Positions 36,099 through 48,739 of a stretch of 64,000 bases of DNA are shown in pieces (the first letter of the stretch is position 1; each line of letters starts with the position of its first letter). This stretch comes from Lutraria lutraria (taxonomy: Eukaryota; Mollusca; Bivalvia; Venerida; Mactridae): assembly GCA_964023205.1 (NCBI GenBank), contig OZ026836.1, positions 5,260,993 to 5,324,992 of the forward strand, given 5' to 3'. Under the pieces are notes generated by a model that worked only from the letters and a program-made list of their open reading frames with translations, was not told where the DNA came from and did no database searches. The translations under genes were made by a program, and so were the position numbers.

Positions 36099-37400
36099 AA
36101 TAACATCATTTTTACCTGTAACAGACATGGAATTTGTACGAATTGATTTCCATCTGTAACCTCAAGTATTAGTTTACTGCTTTTTAACATTTTTACCACA
36201 GCAGGAATCAAATAGAAAACTAGGATTACTTGGTAGACTATCAATTGACAACCATCTAGACTGAGCTGTGGTGTTCAATGTTGGTTCTGTAAACTAAATA
36301 AGCCCTAACTTCAGTAGGTAATTGATAAGCAATAATTAAAGTCGCTAATTTTCTGTAGTTCAAGAAAAGGAAGATTATGCAAGTAATGCATAGTACAGTT
36401 AACATTGAAGTAACAATTGATAAAATAAACATAGGAGAAAATATACTATCAGATTGTACAGGAATAGCAAGATTCGAGTAGATTTGTTTATTTCTTTTGG
36501 TAGCATCAGTCATCCACTTAAGATTTAAATGTCCAGTAGTTTCCTTAGCTACTAACTTTGAAAACAATATTTGAAAATTTGGGATAGAAATGTTAATTGG
36601 TGTGTTGAAAGTTGTATGAGCTTCTATCAAATTATAAAGATGACTGCTTAAAGAATTGTTGCAATAATTCTAGATTTACTGGATGTTAATAAGTGATTGC
36701 TACATAATGATGATGACAGTATGAAAAACGTGGGAGCGTGTAAGCAGAAATATGTACAATTGCATGGTATTGCCATTAGACAGAAATGACAACCAGAAAC
36801 AGTTTTAGTGGAATGTGGACAGACAAACTCTTGTCGCTTTAACGTTTCATACTCTATAACAAAATTTGAATGCAGTTCAGAAGATTGTGATTTTCTTTAA
36901 TAGCTTCAAAAATATAAGTTTTATGATTATCTGTGTGATTAATAAAGGATTGTAATACAGTATCATCATTTTTGAAACATTGTTCTAGATTGTATGTATT
37001 TTGATTTATTGATTAGCATCATTTTCGACAACATCTGATGTTGCTAAACCAAATAATCCATTTTCAATTTATCCAACAAATTGCAACAATGAACGTCTTC
37101 GCCTTTTTAATATGATTGTTTGGAATAATACATGTAGTTTCAATGTGATGAACCGTTTGATTTATGAACAAGGTCATATCATCATATAATTCATTTAGCA
37201 TGCCTAGGCCTGGAGATCCTAGATTCGTCAAATTCAGTTCTAAATTGGGTTGCAAATAATTTATTACGAATATGTGTTGCCAATGTTCACTGGCCTGGTG
37301 AACACGGCCTTCCTGCATAAATACTGTTCCGTAATTTAGTATTTGTATTATACTGCCATCTGCTGTGAATGCCAAAGCCAATACTGTGAAAGGTCATTGA
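36099..37400 (-). pseudogene. env-like region of an old Ty3/gypsy element (broken)
   Basis: Minus-strand fragments lie between integrase and the left terminal repeat, where retrovirus-like Ty3/gypsy elements keep env. The fragment at 37064-37381 has a region with an NQT potential glycosylation site. The one at 36256-36630 ends in a hydrophobic run (ILSIVTSMLTVLCITC..) followed by a short tail, as expected of a membrane-anchored glycoprotein. The reading frame is broken in several places. The env assignment rests on position and topology; I see no furin site or fusion peptide. Confidence 0.55.
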
Positions 37401-38095
37401 AAACAGAATAAATTTGGGATATTCTCCTGCAGTAAAAATTATCCATAGCACTTATAGTTATGAATCAGAAATTATTACAATATATAATGTAGATAATTTC
37501 TTCATCAATAAGACTATACTTATCATCAATTACATTCAATTCACTACCGTCATATATAGTTTTAACATTACGGAGAATAATCTGGCTAAATATACACACA
37601 TAATAAGGACTGGTTACTTATCACATTATCTTTGTTTTTCAAAAATCATCTTTATGCATACAATAATGTACTACACAATGAGCTTTTATAATTATTGATA
37701 TATTCATATACTGAACGAATGACGCTAAGTCACCGTCTTTTGGACACAGTCAACTTTGTTTTTCTTTATTCGATTATTGTTATAATAATGTGTATTGAAA
37801 TCTTCCCTCATTGCTAAAGGTATAGATTCCAATAATTCCCACGTATTATAACTAGGTTCTAAGTTCTATAGTAGCAGACATCATTTTGACGTTTGAACTT
37901 CATAATCTTTTCTGGAATACGAGGTCCATCACTTCCAATGTTAGTAGCCACCAAAGAATCATTATTATGGTTGCCAACCATTGGTTGTATTTCATGGCAT
38001 GGAAACGTTTAATCTGTTGGCATTGATAAAATATTTTACTAACATTTCGTTTTTGAAACACTTAAATTTAAATGTAAAATTTGGATCCTTTTCAA
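37401..38095 (-). other. Interior of old retroelement, unassigned
   Basis: Between the integrase C-terminal fragment and the env-like fragments. Frames are broken and no domain is recognised. The plus-strand frame 37414-37698 has no partner exon or motif and is not called. Confidence 0.4.
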
Positions 38096-38650
38096 CTATT
38101 TCATAAGGCCCAACATATTGTTTGTAAGTTTTTTCGATAGATCTCCTACAATTACATGTACATTCCTGACTAATACCTGTTGTCCTACTTGAAAATTAGG
38201 TTCTTCAGCATTTCTGTCATAAAGAGCTTTTTGCCTAACTTGCTGACCCAACCTATTTGCTTGTACTAGTAGTTCTGTTAACTGCAATTGTTGATTAAGG
38301 TTTTCAACAAGTATCTATTGGTAATCTCGTTTGTCTACCAAATAAAACTTGATATGTGTAAAACCAGATACAGAATTTCTGAAAGCCATCATTACTGAAG
38401 GGGTGAAATCAGACCAATTATCCTGATTTCCATTGCAGAATGTTCGTAAAGCATGACCTGAAGTTCCATTAACTCTTTCAACAACAACAACACTGTTACT
38501 TTGCGGATGAAAAGAAGATGTGTGATGTCTAGTTATCTGGAACCTTTCATACACACAGCCGTTATAAGCTTAGATATGAAGTTTTGTCCCCTATCTGTGA
38601 CAATTACATCTTCAATCAAAGTCTTCGCAAGTTCAGTAGCTTCCTGAGAC
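38096..38650 (-). pseudogene. Integrase 3' part of old Ty3/gypsy element
   Basis: The fragment at 38315-38554 contains HHTSSFHPQSNSVVV and a stretch like the end of the catalytic core with the E-bearing helix (ERVNGT). The fragment at 38096-38287 resembles the integrase C-terminal domain (ALYDRNAEEPNFQVGQQVLV). They are in different frames with stops between, so this is inactive. The 821-bp insert to the right splits it from the rest of the core. Confidence 0.8.
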
Positions 38651-38655
38651 CTTAA

Positions 38656-39476
38656 CGTATCGGCATTGTTAAAAATGTCGCTAAAATAACTTAAAATGAT
38701 ATTTTACGTCATTTGCAAAGATTAAATATCATACTTTAATACCAGGCGACAATAAGTTCTAACCGACTGCTAAAGAATGGTGTTTTATTGCGATAAATAC
38801 TGCACTCCTTTATCGACTTTTCCTTATCAGCGTTAAAAATCAATAACTTAATGCGCGTTGTATTGATACGATATGATACTATTAATTCTTTAATGAAACA
38901 AAAATTGTTATAAAATCTCTAACTAGACATCAAACATGGGCGTGGTTTCAATTATTGAACCGTAAACATTAGCGATTTTGATTGGGGTGCGTCAAATTCG
39001 TTGATTTCATGAGACGATAATGATCCGACACTTCAATTGTTAATTGTTCAGCTTAAAAAACACAGTAGGTGTCATTTTGGAATTTGAATTGCCGTTGTCT
39101 TATTTGATGACGGATTTCAAAGCGGTTTTAGTATTTTGTAGCGGAAATGTTAATAATCTAGGGAACAGTGCCTAAGAATTTTTATCTATGGGGTATTACG
39201 TAATAAACAGGGGGAGGGGTCTGGGTACGGAATTTCTTTAAAGTCAAAGTATCTAAAAAACCGAGGACGTTATCAAAAAACTGAGGCACGGTTCCCTACA
39301 GTATACATTTATAGTGCGATATTGGTTTATAGAAGACCAATCAAATGTAATGTTTGTTTCAAATCACTTGCAATGCACTTTATACAGTGGGTTTATTTAA
39401 GTATATACTTATGGTTTAGTTTTTAAATCTTTAAATTGGTGAAACTTGATTTGACCTCACATCCAAGCCAGATACC
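38656..39476 (-). mobile_element. TTAA-flanked MITE (piggyBac-like) inside the old integrase
   Basis: Flanked by TTAA on both sides (38652-38655 and 39477-39480). Termini are imperfect inverted repeats: CGTATCGGCATTG on the left, and the reverse complement of the right end reads GGTATCTGGCTTGG. The integrase coding sequence on both sides is contiguous if the insert and one TTAA are ignored, so the insertion site is exact. It is related to 60762-62348 in the opposite orientation but lacks that copy's central 700 bp. No transposase ORF. TTAA duplication is the hallmark of the piggyBac superfamily. Confidence 0.85.
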
Positions 39477-39480
39477 TTAA

Positions 39481-40330
39481 CGGAAATGCTTCACACAAGT
39501 TTGAAAATGAATCAGCTATGTCCAGAATATAATGGAACTTTTCTTTTGGAAATGGAAGTGGTCCTACAATGTCTAAATGATTCCTGCTGAAGCTTTGTGG
39601 TGCTACTGGAATTAGGCATAACGGTGACTTGTGCTTTCCATAATGCCATTTAGACACTTGACAGTCTTTACAATTGGTGATATGATTCTTAATGTCAATA
39701 TGTATAAATGGACTAACTTGACGTTTCTTTTTCTTGTTTTTAAGTTCACAAATGTGATAAAGAATGTTATTTTTAACAATATACTGGTCTGCGAAATTTA
39801 CAATTGATTTACTTTATTTAGGTTGATCAGGCAATTTGTCATTTACAAGGTTGTTCAGAATAGGTTTCAATTAGTTGTATGCTCATTGTTCCTTGGACAA
39901 ATCAGTAGTTTGACTATCAATTTCTGGAGCACGTAATGGAACTACTTAAGTATCTAATGCATCAGTTGGTTCACTAGCTAATAATAGAGGGTGTTCATCT
40001 ATTACAGAATTCTGATTATCATATTCAAACTGAATTTGTCTTAACTGATTTGGTTCATTGAAATTTACATATCACTTGGTCTAATACTTTCAATTCGACA
40101 ACCTGAACTTTTTTTTGTACCATTATATTCGAGTCCATCAGCGTTAGTGTTTTTCGAACCAGGCTTACGTGTTATATCAAAATCATAGCTTTGAAGTTTC
40201 ATGGCCCAGCGGCCTTTTCTACCAGTTAAATCTTGCAATCCTTGAATATACTTCATACCTAGATTATCAGTGTATACAATGAACATAGAATTTGCAAGAT
40301 AATGGTGATATTGTGTAATTGCTTTCCGTT
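39481..40330 (-). pseudogene. RNase H end and integrase 5' part of old Ty3/gypsy element
   Basis: The fragment at 40065-40286 matches the C-terminal RNase H/connection segment (FIVYTDNLGMKYI, TGRKGRWAMKLQSYDFDI, KPGSKNTNADGL). The fragment at 39457-39657 matches the integrase core start (HLDIVGPLPFPK, SNLCEAFPLR). Several stops and frame changes separate them. Confidence 0.8.
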
Positions 40331-41320
40331 CATGAATACTACATTTTACTTAATTTTCTCCTAAAGCCCTACCACCAAAAGCAGTAACATGTTCTTTACT
40401 TTACTTGTCTAGCTGACCCAGAACAAATCCTATAGCATAATCTGAGGAGTCAGTCGACAATATGAATGACTTAGACATATCAGGAAAAAGAAGAATTGGT
40501 GAGGTAGTCAATTTGTCTTTAAGTTTACTGAATGATTGTTCACATCTTTCAGTCCAATTGAATACTAAATCTTTCCTTAAAAGTTCATTTAGTGGCCCAG
40601 CTATAACAGCAAACCCACAAATAAGTTTCCTGTAATAGTTACATAAGCCTGAAAATGCACTTACTTGTTTTTGAGTTTTTGTTCTTATTCAATCAGGATT
40701 ATGACTTCTATACCATTTTTCGAATAAGAAGGCCTAAATATTCTACGTACTCTGTTGCAAACATACACTTTTTAGGCGGATATTTAAATTGGCTCTCTAA
40801 GTCTATCAAAAACAATATCTAAATGTTCTAAATATTCCTCAAAATTTGATGAATGAATCAAAATATCATCGACATAAACCAAACTAAAAATTGACACCTC
40901 TGAGAACCTGAGACATTACTGTTTGGAAAGCAATAGGCCCATTTCGTAAACCATATGGTAGCCTTTTGAAACTGTAACTGCCATCATGGGTTACAGAAGT
41001 TGTTTTATGATTGGTCTCAGGGTCCAATGTAATCTTATGATAACCACTCTTAAGATCTAATACTGAGAATATTTTTGAAGAATTGTCTCCTTCAGAATCA
41101 ATAACATCTTCAAACCTAGGCAAGGGAAAGTTAATAGGTCCTGTTACCGCATTTAACCTTTTAAAGTCAACTGCAAATCTAAACGTTCCATCTTTCTTTT
41201 TACAAAGGATGAATGGAGCTGCCCACATAGAATCAGATGGTTCAATAATATCATTTTCTAACATGTCATTTACTGGCCTATCATTAGAAATTCCAAGTTC
41301 ATTTAAAACCGAATCCATCT
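40331..41320 (-). pseudogene. Reverse transcriptase of old Ty3/gypsy element
   Basis: The frame at 40884-41318 holds RT blocks KKKDGTFRFAVDFKRLN, FSVLDLKSGYHKI and RLPYGLRNGPIAFQ. After a frame change the YVDD active-site box follows at about 40870 (LVYVDDILIH). Further downstream, connection and RNase H sequence is readable but broken by stops. Clearly inactive. Confidence 0.85.
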
Positions 41321-42660
41321 GAGTTTCAGAAATAGTGTTAATAGAGTTTACTCTTTCTTACTGTCTATCATTATCATTCTCTAAGTCAAGTTGTTTATCA
41401 TCTAACAATCTTATTGAAGATTCAGCAATAGGTTCTAGTTTTCCCACTACAGTATTAGCTTTATAGCCCAATATTTCATAATCCTAACCTTTTAAGAGGG
41501 ATTTATTAATGCAACAAATACTAGCACCAGTATGTATTAAAGCTCTACTGTTTTTGATATTGATTGAAACATGTACAAAACCATTATCTAATGGGGAAGT
41601 TGATGCAATAACAGGCGTTTCTTCACTATTTAATAATTTATTTGAATTATCAAAATTTTGAACTTTATTTGAATTTTTTTAGGTTTTAATTCTTTCTTAT
41701 TTAGATACTTATTTGATTTTTGCCTATCCATATAATTCCCTCCTTTTCCACTGGCAGGCGAGCATCGCTAATTATTATACTTTGCTTTTTGATTGAAAGC
41801 AGGCTGGTCTAATGCGACCTGGCTTGTTACATTCATAGCAAGTTTTTGATCAAGCTTGACAGTTTTTGAAATCACGTCACAATGCTTACATTCTGATTCT
41901 TTAAAACTCTGCAAGTTAATTCTTCCGTTAAAAATGCTGGTTCCTATTTTAGTTATTGGCTTTAAATGTACCGTTAGATTATTTTGGAGTTTTATCTATT
42001 ACGTTAATTGATTGATTCTGAGCCAACAAATCAACTTGTTGTTTTAATTCCAACGTGTTGACACCACCAATTGCATTCTTTATAATTTCAGTGAAAGCCG
42101 CCTCAGGTAAATTAAATAGAAGAGGATGCACTGTATAGGCACTTTCAGACTGTTTTGCAGTCTCTATTAATTGTTCGAGAGAAGTTGGAGGATTCCGCCT
42201 AAGGTCAGTCCTAATGTGTGGTAGTAACCGACCATTTATAGCACTTAAAATATTTTCTGAAGATATGTCGGCTAACGGGCCTTAAGCCTCAACTTCATAT
42301 ACAAACTCTCTAACTGATTGATTTGCTTTGTGTTTCATTTAAAATAATTCTGAGGTAATCTGAACCGGATCTACTTTTTTGAAAATCTCTGAATAAATTT
42401 AAATTTGAGTTGTTCAAAGTCTTTTTTAATTTCTTGACCAAAATTATGACACCAGCCAAATGCCGCACCCATCTCCAGAAACATACCTAAAAAGTTGTGG
42501 AAACAAAATAGTCATAACGCTTAAATCAACTTTTGGCATCATCCTTACTAGGATCAAACTTTCCAACTAATTCAATTTTGAGAGGAGGCCTATCTGAAAT
42601 GCTGCTTGGTCCGCTTCCACTTGTTGAGGCACTACTGGCACTGCTTCCTTGTTGACTCAT
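41321..42660 (-). pseudogene. gag and protease of old Ty3/gypsy element
   Basis: gag begins at 42660 with MSQQGSSASSASTSG and runs about 45 codons to an early stop. The degenerate zinc knuckle at about 41780-41850 reads C-x2-C-x4-R-x4-C, the histidine having become arginine. The protease motif at about 41505-41560 reads ALIHTGAS, so the catalytic aspartate is histidine. These losses at key positions show long neutral decay. Confidence 0.75.
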
Positions 42661-42799
42661 GTTGTTTTCCGTCTGACGAATAGTTGTAAATAAATATGGT
42701 TGATCATCATTTGTCGTTGAAATCCATCATTGAGATCGCAAATGATACACGGCTGTATGTGTAGGGAATTATTCTCGTTAATGTGGAGATTCCAAAAAT

Positions 42800-42885
42800 G
42801 AGGACAATATCAATTACAAAATATCAAGATAAAATACAAATGTACAAGAACTTAAAGAGAAAAAAACTTTAACAGAAAATGAAGA
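42800..42885 (-). repeat. Right flanking direct repeat of the old retroelement (LTR remnant?)
   Basis: Partner of 36009-36098, about 140 bp upstream (minus strand) of the gag start. Further right, no similarity to the left flank is seen. Confidence 0.5.
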
Positions 42886-45488
42886 ACATGAAAATACATG
42901 ATTTACAAAATACAGTACAATACATACAATAAATAAAGTTTAAATTTGTACACAAAATACACAAAAATGTGTCTAAAAAAAACCTTGTCACCATATTGTG
43001 ATGTTGGTATCATTTTATCGTCTCGTTGAGGTCTTTACAATGAACACATTTACAATGTTCCAGATCTCCCTTAATAGGGTTTATCCAAACTCCACAAACC
43101 CGTAACTCGCTTACTTACGCCAAACATCAAAACCTCAAATGCGATTTCTCAAATGGTAAAAATGACATACGGGTTTGTAGAATCAAGCCGATTGAGTTTC
43201 AAACCTGTTCTATGATATAATTTTGTTTATAGTATTTTTGAAGTAAAACTGGATGAAACAATTGAAACACATGAGCTTCGTAAGTTTTAACAAAATAGCA
43301 TCCATGTAACTGAAACGTTGGTCCAATGATAGCCCATAGTATACGAGAAACTGTCATAACACTTTTCTATCGATAGATTATTTTAATACATGTTTTAAAC
43401 CATTTACTAAGAAATAAAATATTCTACGGAAGAGTATTCTTTCTACACATTACATCCATCATGTAATGAATATGTTTCAGCAGTATAGACTTGCAATTTC
43501 CTTGTCTGTATGGATGATACCTGGAATGTTTTTTTTGTAAATATCACTGAGGAACCAAACGTGGCAGTTTCCTGAATATTGAATTCTAAAAGGACCTCCT
43601 TTTCAGGTTGTCATTATTTTATGATTATTTCTGGTGATGAAGTGTTACGCCACGGTATGGTGGCACCAATACAATATTTACAAAGTAGACATATATCGGG
43701 GATGTCATCCTTGAAATTATCAGAGACTCTTGCCACAACATCTACGGGAGCATCTGTATAGAAAATAGTGTCGGCACGACAAATATATCTTCTCTTTAAA
43801 TTGTTTTCATTGTATCTTTAATGTATGGCTCTTTTGCTCATACGGTAAGAAGTAAAATAGACAAAAGTGAGTTATACATAGTGTCTGGGTTATCTTTCTC
43901 TATTCGTATTTTGCTTTCAAATCTTAATTTGAGACGGAGTTATTAACATCGATATTGAATATGGACAATATACGTGATTAACAGTGCATATGCAAATGAT
44001 CTAATTAAACATAATATCTAAGGTGTGAAATAGTTATGCAATGTATTTAACCTTTGCGTAAAATAAGATTGTATAGTATTACACTAAAAACAATATTGTT
44101 AAGACGTTTTTGAATGTCATATCAATATTCGATATCCTAAGCTGGCCTACACGCGTTTCAATTATTGCTCGCTTTTTCGTATGTTTAAAACAGTGTACCA
44201 CTGTTAAACTATCATTTAGAAAATCAATTAGAATGGATCTCATTTATGTTGACTTGCGTAGAACCGAAAGCTTCAATGTGTGGACACTGATTTGACAATT
44301 ATATTTATTTTTAATTTGTACACACAAGAGGCCACTGGAGTTTGAGCACAATGAAGGCTTTCATATTCTAATGTTTCAACTAAACATTTTCTATCGTCAG
44401 TCTATTATTTTTCATAAACTTACGTAATTGATACAATTAAATTGCAAAAGTAATAATTTAAGTTAGGTATAAGCTGAAAATGGTCCAACTGGTAAAATAT
44501 AAAATTCGCTTTAATTCATGCAACCAAATATTTTACATACCAATGATGGACAGTTTTCGGCTAAAAACTTATTACGTAAATCAATCTAAACGCTTTCAGA
44601 TTTTTTTTGTTTAAGTTTAATGAAACTAGCAACGTCTTAGAACTTGTATGCAAATAACTGACTGTGTTTGTAAATGCATGAAAATGATCCATGGTGTTAC
44701 CATGGTGAACATGCAATATTCACTCATATGCATACTGTGTAAACATGTTAACTCCTTTGCATGTTTCAAGCGAAACACATGTTTTCGTCAAATCTCGCGA
44801 GAATTTTGTGCTTAAAAAGCTGGAGATACAAACAATACTTTGTGAAGCGAAGAGAAAGTCATTTTTGGTTGCATGCTTTTCACTGGCAAATATGTTATTG
44901 TATGGGTAGATTGGAGTTTTGTGTGGGTAGATTGTTGTTATTGTGTGATAGATTTGTGTTATCATGTTGTTCTGTTTTGTGAATAGAGTTAGCCATGTGT
45001 TTGTTTGAGCCGCGAGTGTTACTCTGGTGGTATTTAGCTCTCGTTGTTGTAAATTAATAAAAAAGAAAAATGTTGAAAAACATTGGTTACTTAACATTTT
45101 CGTAAGAAGTACTCCACATTTATTTGTTTAGTGTATGTAAACTATGCATTTAACATGCCATTGTTATGCTATATAAAATGTGTTTTTGTGTGCGCGTGAG
45201 TATACATGGGCTACACTGAGTTTCTCTAAACTTTTCGTTTTGGATGAAGATAATTCGTTAGTGCCCTTATAGTGGGGGTGCGTATGTGTACGTACGAGGA
45301 ATGTTCGATATATAATGTGTATTGTACTATAACGTGAAAACAATATGCACGATTTCACCTATATTGGTACGTCTAAATAGCTCTATTCAATACCTATACA
45401 ATGATATATGTACATGAATATTAAGTTCAACACAAAATTGTCAAAAATTTTCATTTTAAGAGAGCCATTTGTTGACCACTGCTGAAAA
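42886..45488. other. Gene-free stretch
   Basis: No supportable gene. The frames at 43579-43761, 44110-44295 and 44720-45097 have no recognised motif; the last is overlapped by an equally open frame on the other strand (44761-44982). Confidence 0.4.
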
Positions 45489-45720
45489 ATGGCTGCAGTT
45501 CGTAGTTGGAAAAAGAGTTTTGTTACTGGCACGGAGCCAGTTAAAGATTCTGCAAAATCAGGACGACCGATGGCTGCAATAGGCTTAACTAATGTCTCCA
45601 AAATGGGGGAAATGCTTGATTGGGATTAGCTGTTGGCATTTCACTTTAGCGAGAAACGTATTTTTCAAATCGTTCAATATATATTAAAAATGACGTCCAG
45701 TGACTTGCTTTAACATGCTT
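45489..45720 (+). pseudogene. Mariner-like transposase N-terminal remnant
   Basis: The frame reads ..RSWKKSFVTGTEPVKDSAKSG then RPMAA.GLTNVSK, the conserved region after the first helix-turn-helix of mariner-type transposases (W-x-K-x-F..G..V-x-D..K-S-G-R-P). A stop follows at 45628-45630, after which AVGISL, the next helix-turn-helix block, is still readable. The DDE core is absent. A dead fragment. Confidence 0.75.
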
Positions 45721-46404
45721 TTCTACTCTATGAAAATGCTCATTGTAATTAATGTTAAACGATGTCTAGCTCTCGAGCGAATCGACTAAACCTAGAACTA
45801 TTAACACTGTTACCCTGCTGTTTATTTGACTACAGATATGAGCCGAAATTACGCATAGTCGTGTAACCATATATTGTTCGTTACATACATCAGTTCAACG
45901 AAGAAAACAGACCGTAAGCTGAAATTACATGTCATTAATTCGGCAAGTCTTCTCTCGTATTTTATACGTAAGCTTTACACGAGCATTTTCACATTCCATA
46001 ATTACCATGTCTACGGAACTTAAATTGAGACTGACGTGCAATAAAACACACTTTGATCATGTTTCTGTACCTTTAGGCAAACTGTGTCACAGACTGTCGC
46101 ATTTTGTTCGTATTGTCCTCAAACCATGTGACTTACTGTCTAGTTTTTACATTTTGATTCATTTTCGGCGCGAACTGTAGGTTAAGAATGAGACGGTTGA
46201 TATATTTTCTATTTGTATATCTAATCTTGTATTACGACATTTCTGATGTCACTTACTTCAAGATCAATTTTGCTTCTTTTCGCCAAAAATATTACTTCGT
46301 AGTCAAGTACATTTGTATTTTGATGCTGTTTCGTCTATTGGGTAAATACCTATTAGGTATCATTCTTGGACATATATATACCTTTATCCGAGCAAACATG
46401 TGTT
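45721..46404. other. Gene-free stretch
   Basis: Frames at 45929-46180 and 46188-46445 are unsupported by motifs or splice partners. Confidence 0.4.
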
Positions 46405-46545
46405 TACATCTGCAATCTCTCCAAAGCAATGGCCTTCGGGAGTAGCAAAATTATGTTGCTGTTGAGAGAATGTTGCTCTATCGAGTAGAGTTCTTGAAGG
46501 GAGATTGTTGATCAAGAGAGGGACGCTCTGGAGAAGTTGGACTGT
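46405..46545 (+). repeat. gagaggtt-family repeat
   Basis: Copy of the repeat at 6281-6455: 'gggagtagcaaaattatgttg', 'gaagggagattgttgatcaa', 'ctctggagaagtt'. Confidence 0.6.
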
Positions 46546-47457
46546 AATTACTAAAATGAAAGCGCAAATAATGTTGATAGATAGATTATTTTGTTCTGGT
46601 AAAACATGATACCTGTTTCTAATTAACAACAAAACAACGTTAATTGTTAATTTTGTTTATCACATTTTCAACCAGAAACGTCCTTTTGAAACATAAGATA
46701 TGAAATATCATTTGTTTATTCAACATGCTTTTTGTCTGCACGACATGTTCTTTGCTGTGTTGAACATTTACCAAAACAATATATCAGTTGGCTCAACAAC
46801 ATATTCTTATTTATTGAAGATGTGATTAAAATACCAAAGCGTATGGCACTTAACGTTAAATTATGCTTTCAAAAAAATTAAAAGAACTTATCAAGAATAT
46901 ATAATCACAATAACTGTCTCAGTAATATTGTTTTTTATATTTAATTCTACAAAACTGCGTAATTTATTTTCTTCTTTTCGTTTGTAGCTTTACGATGATA
47001 TGGAATATGGGGTGTGACGGGGGTACAACTGAATCTTATTTTTTTACGAACAGTCCAGGTTTGTTTGTAATATAAGAATTCGAAACTGAAAAAAAAATCT
47101 TTTATACAGCTCGATATTCTCGAAATGTGCGAAACAATATTTTTTTCTGTTTGAATGATTAACAACAGAAAGTTATTTAACCTAAAGTTCGTATATAAAG
47201 AGAAAGAGCCATACAGCTTTAAAGTAGCACGTATTCACATTCACAAGAGACATACGCTTGTCACGTTTCTTGTTCAGGGGCCAGATTGTTTTTATTGTAA
47301 TTTTATAAAGTTCTTGGAAGATATAACTACACCAAGTTTTAGCGGAACATTTATTAAGCATTTAATGATGAAATAGGCTGTTTTTTTTAATTACAATAAA
47401 ACTCTAATTGTGAGATTGTTTTTGTTCTCATTAACATGACGTAGATGTTTTGATATC
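46546..47457. other. Upstream region of gene E, gene-free
   Basis: No gene seen. Frames at 46947-47165 and 47155-47376 have no motif. Confidence 0.4.
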
Positions 47458-47465
47458 TATTTAAG
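47458..47465 (+). promoter_or_regulatory. Probable TATA-type box of gene E
   Basis: TATTTAAG, 46 nt upstream of the ATG. A weak match, placed by analogy with gene F. Confidence 0.4.
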
Positions 47466-47511
47466 ACGTGGTTGGTTTTATCTCGGGGAATAATATTTTC
47501 CCGAATACACC

Positions 47512-48615
47512 ATGACTGCTCGTGCTAACATTCTGTGTATCGCTCTATCCAGCTTTATGCTGTGCTGTGTTGTTTGTCAAGATAATGTTCCGCTGGGAGA
47601 CTATTACGTGAGGGTATCCATGCTTGTGGCGGCCAGCAAATACAACGCTCGACTTTTACAACCACTGTCAGCCATCGGAACCGTAAGTTCAAGTTTTATC
47701 AAATTATCCGAGTTTTGAACATTTGCTTAAATTTCTTTTAAAGCAATTGGACACGATTTTCTTTTTTTTTTGTTTCTAAGTTTCTGTAATGTTCAATATT
47801 GAAAATGTATGTTTAATTAGACGCAAAAAGTATTGGAAATGAGATCAAAATAAGTGGTTATCTGTCACATGCGGTTCGGTGGAAATCTATGAGACATAGA
47901 ATTGCGGATAAGGCCTGGATAATGTGCTAGGAAACATACAATTGTTGGAAGCAAACAGGTTTCTATGTGCATTATGTCTACTTGGTCCGAAGTAGTCAGA
48001 AATATTCGAAAAAGAACCCTTTTTATTCAAACAAATCGTACTTAATCATCATCGGAAAATTATTAACAGTTTACCTGTAATGCTGAGTTGACTTATGTAT
48101 TGCCTCATTCAAAATTCCTTTTTTATTATCTCATATAAATAGTCTAAGTTGTATTTCCGTAGTAATTGGTTTAAACTTATTTTACAATCCGACTTTTACA
48201 TTCTAGGATTATGATTTCCGATATCGTCATTACAGAAGATATCAACTTGTATTGAGAATATCACGTAACGTCTGGCCATATGTAAGTGTCATTTTTTCTA
48301 GACGAATTATACTTATGAGTATTAGTTTATTATAGCTGTTTGCGAGTATATAGTGTAGTGTACTAGTTTGGCTAATCCTGGCTATTTGATTGGCTAATGA
48401 TGATAACATGTATATAATTGTTCAAGTTTGTTGTAAATAAAATCTGTTCAGTTCAATGACTTATAACGCTCAATAACGATCCACCACTTCAAGTTCAATG
48501 ACTTCTAAGACAATGTTTTTGTTTTTTATTTTAGTATTACATTTGTGACGCCACTGCCAAATGGGATCAGAACTATTTACAGGAGGTTAATGTGTACTGG
48601 AGTTGTCGAACATAA
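47512..48615 (+). CDS. Gene E: secreted three-exon cystatin-fold-like protein (108 aa)
   Basis: Exons are 47512-47682, 48207-48281 and 48535-48615 (57, 25 and 26 codons plus stop), with clean GTAAGT donors and ttctag/ttttag acceptors, all phase 0. A signal peptide (MTARANILCIALSSFMLCC..) is followed by a helix SMLVAASKYNARL that aligns with genes A and B (SMQAAARKYNGQL). Exon 2 is arginine/tyrosine-rich (RYRHYRRYQLVLRI), giving a basic mature protein. Exon 3 (YYICDATAKW..VYWSCRT) has C-x19-C, the spacing of the C-terminal disulfide of type-2 cystatins, and lacks the asparagine tail of A and B. AATAAA follows at 48692. This is the clearest gene model in the window. Confidence 0.9.
48293..48405 (+). 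repeat. Intronic repeat shared with gene B
   Basis: Starts about 11 nt after the exon 2 donor (ttttttctagacgaattat) and ends 'tgattggctaatgatgat'. It matches 20784-20900 in gene B's intron 1, in the same sense relative to the gene. Confidence 0.75.
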
Positions 48616-48691
48616 ACGACGTAGAAACTTCAGTCTTATGACGTTGTATATCAACCGTGACTTCCGAAATACATATATTTGAAAATCACCA

Positions 48692-48697
48692 AATAAA
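48692..48697 (+). terminator. Poly(A) signal of gene E
   Basis: AATAAA 77 nt beyond the stop codon. Confidence 0.6.
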
Positions 48698-48739
48698 CAT
48701 ATTAGCGTCTTAATTCCAACATGACTTCTTAAATAAAAA

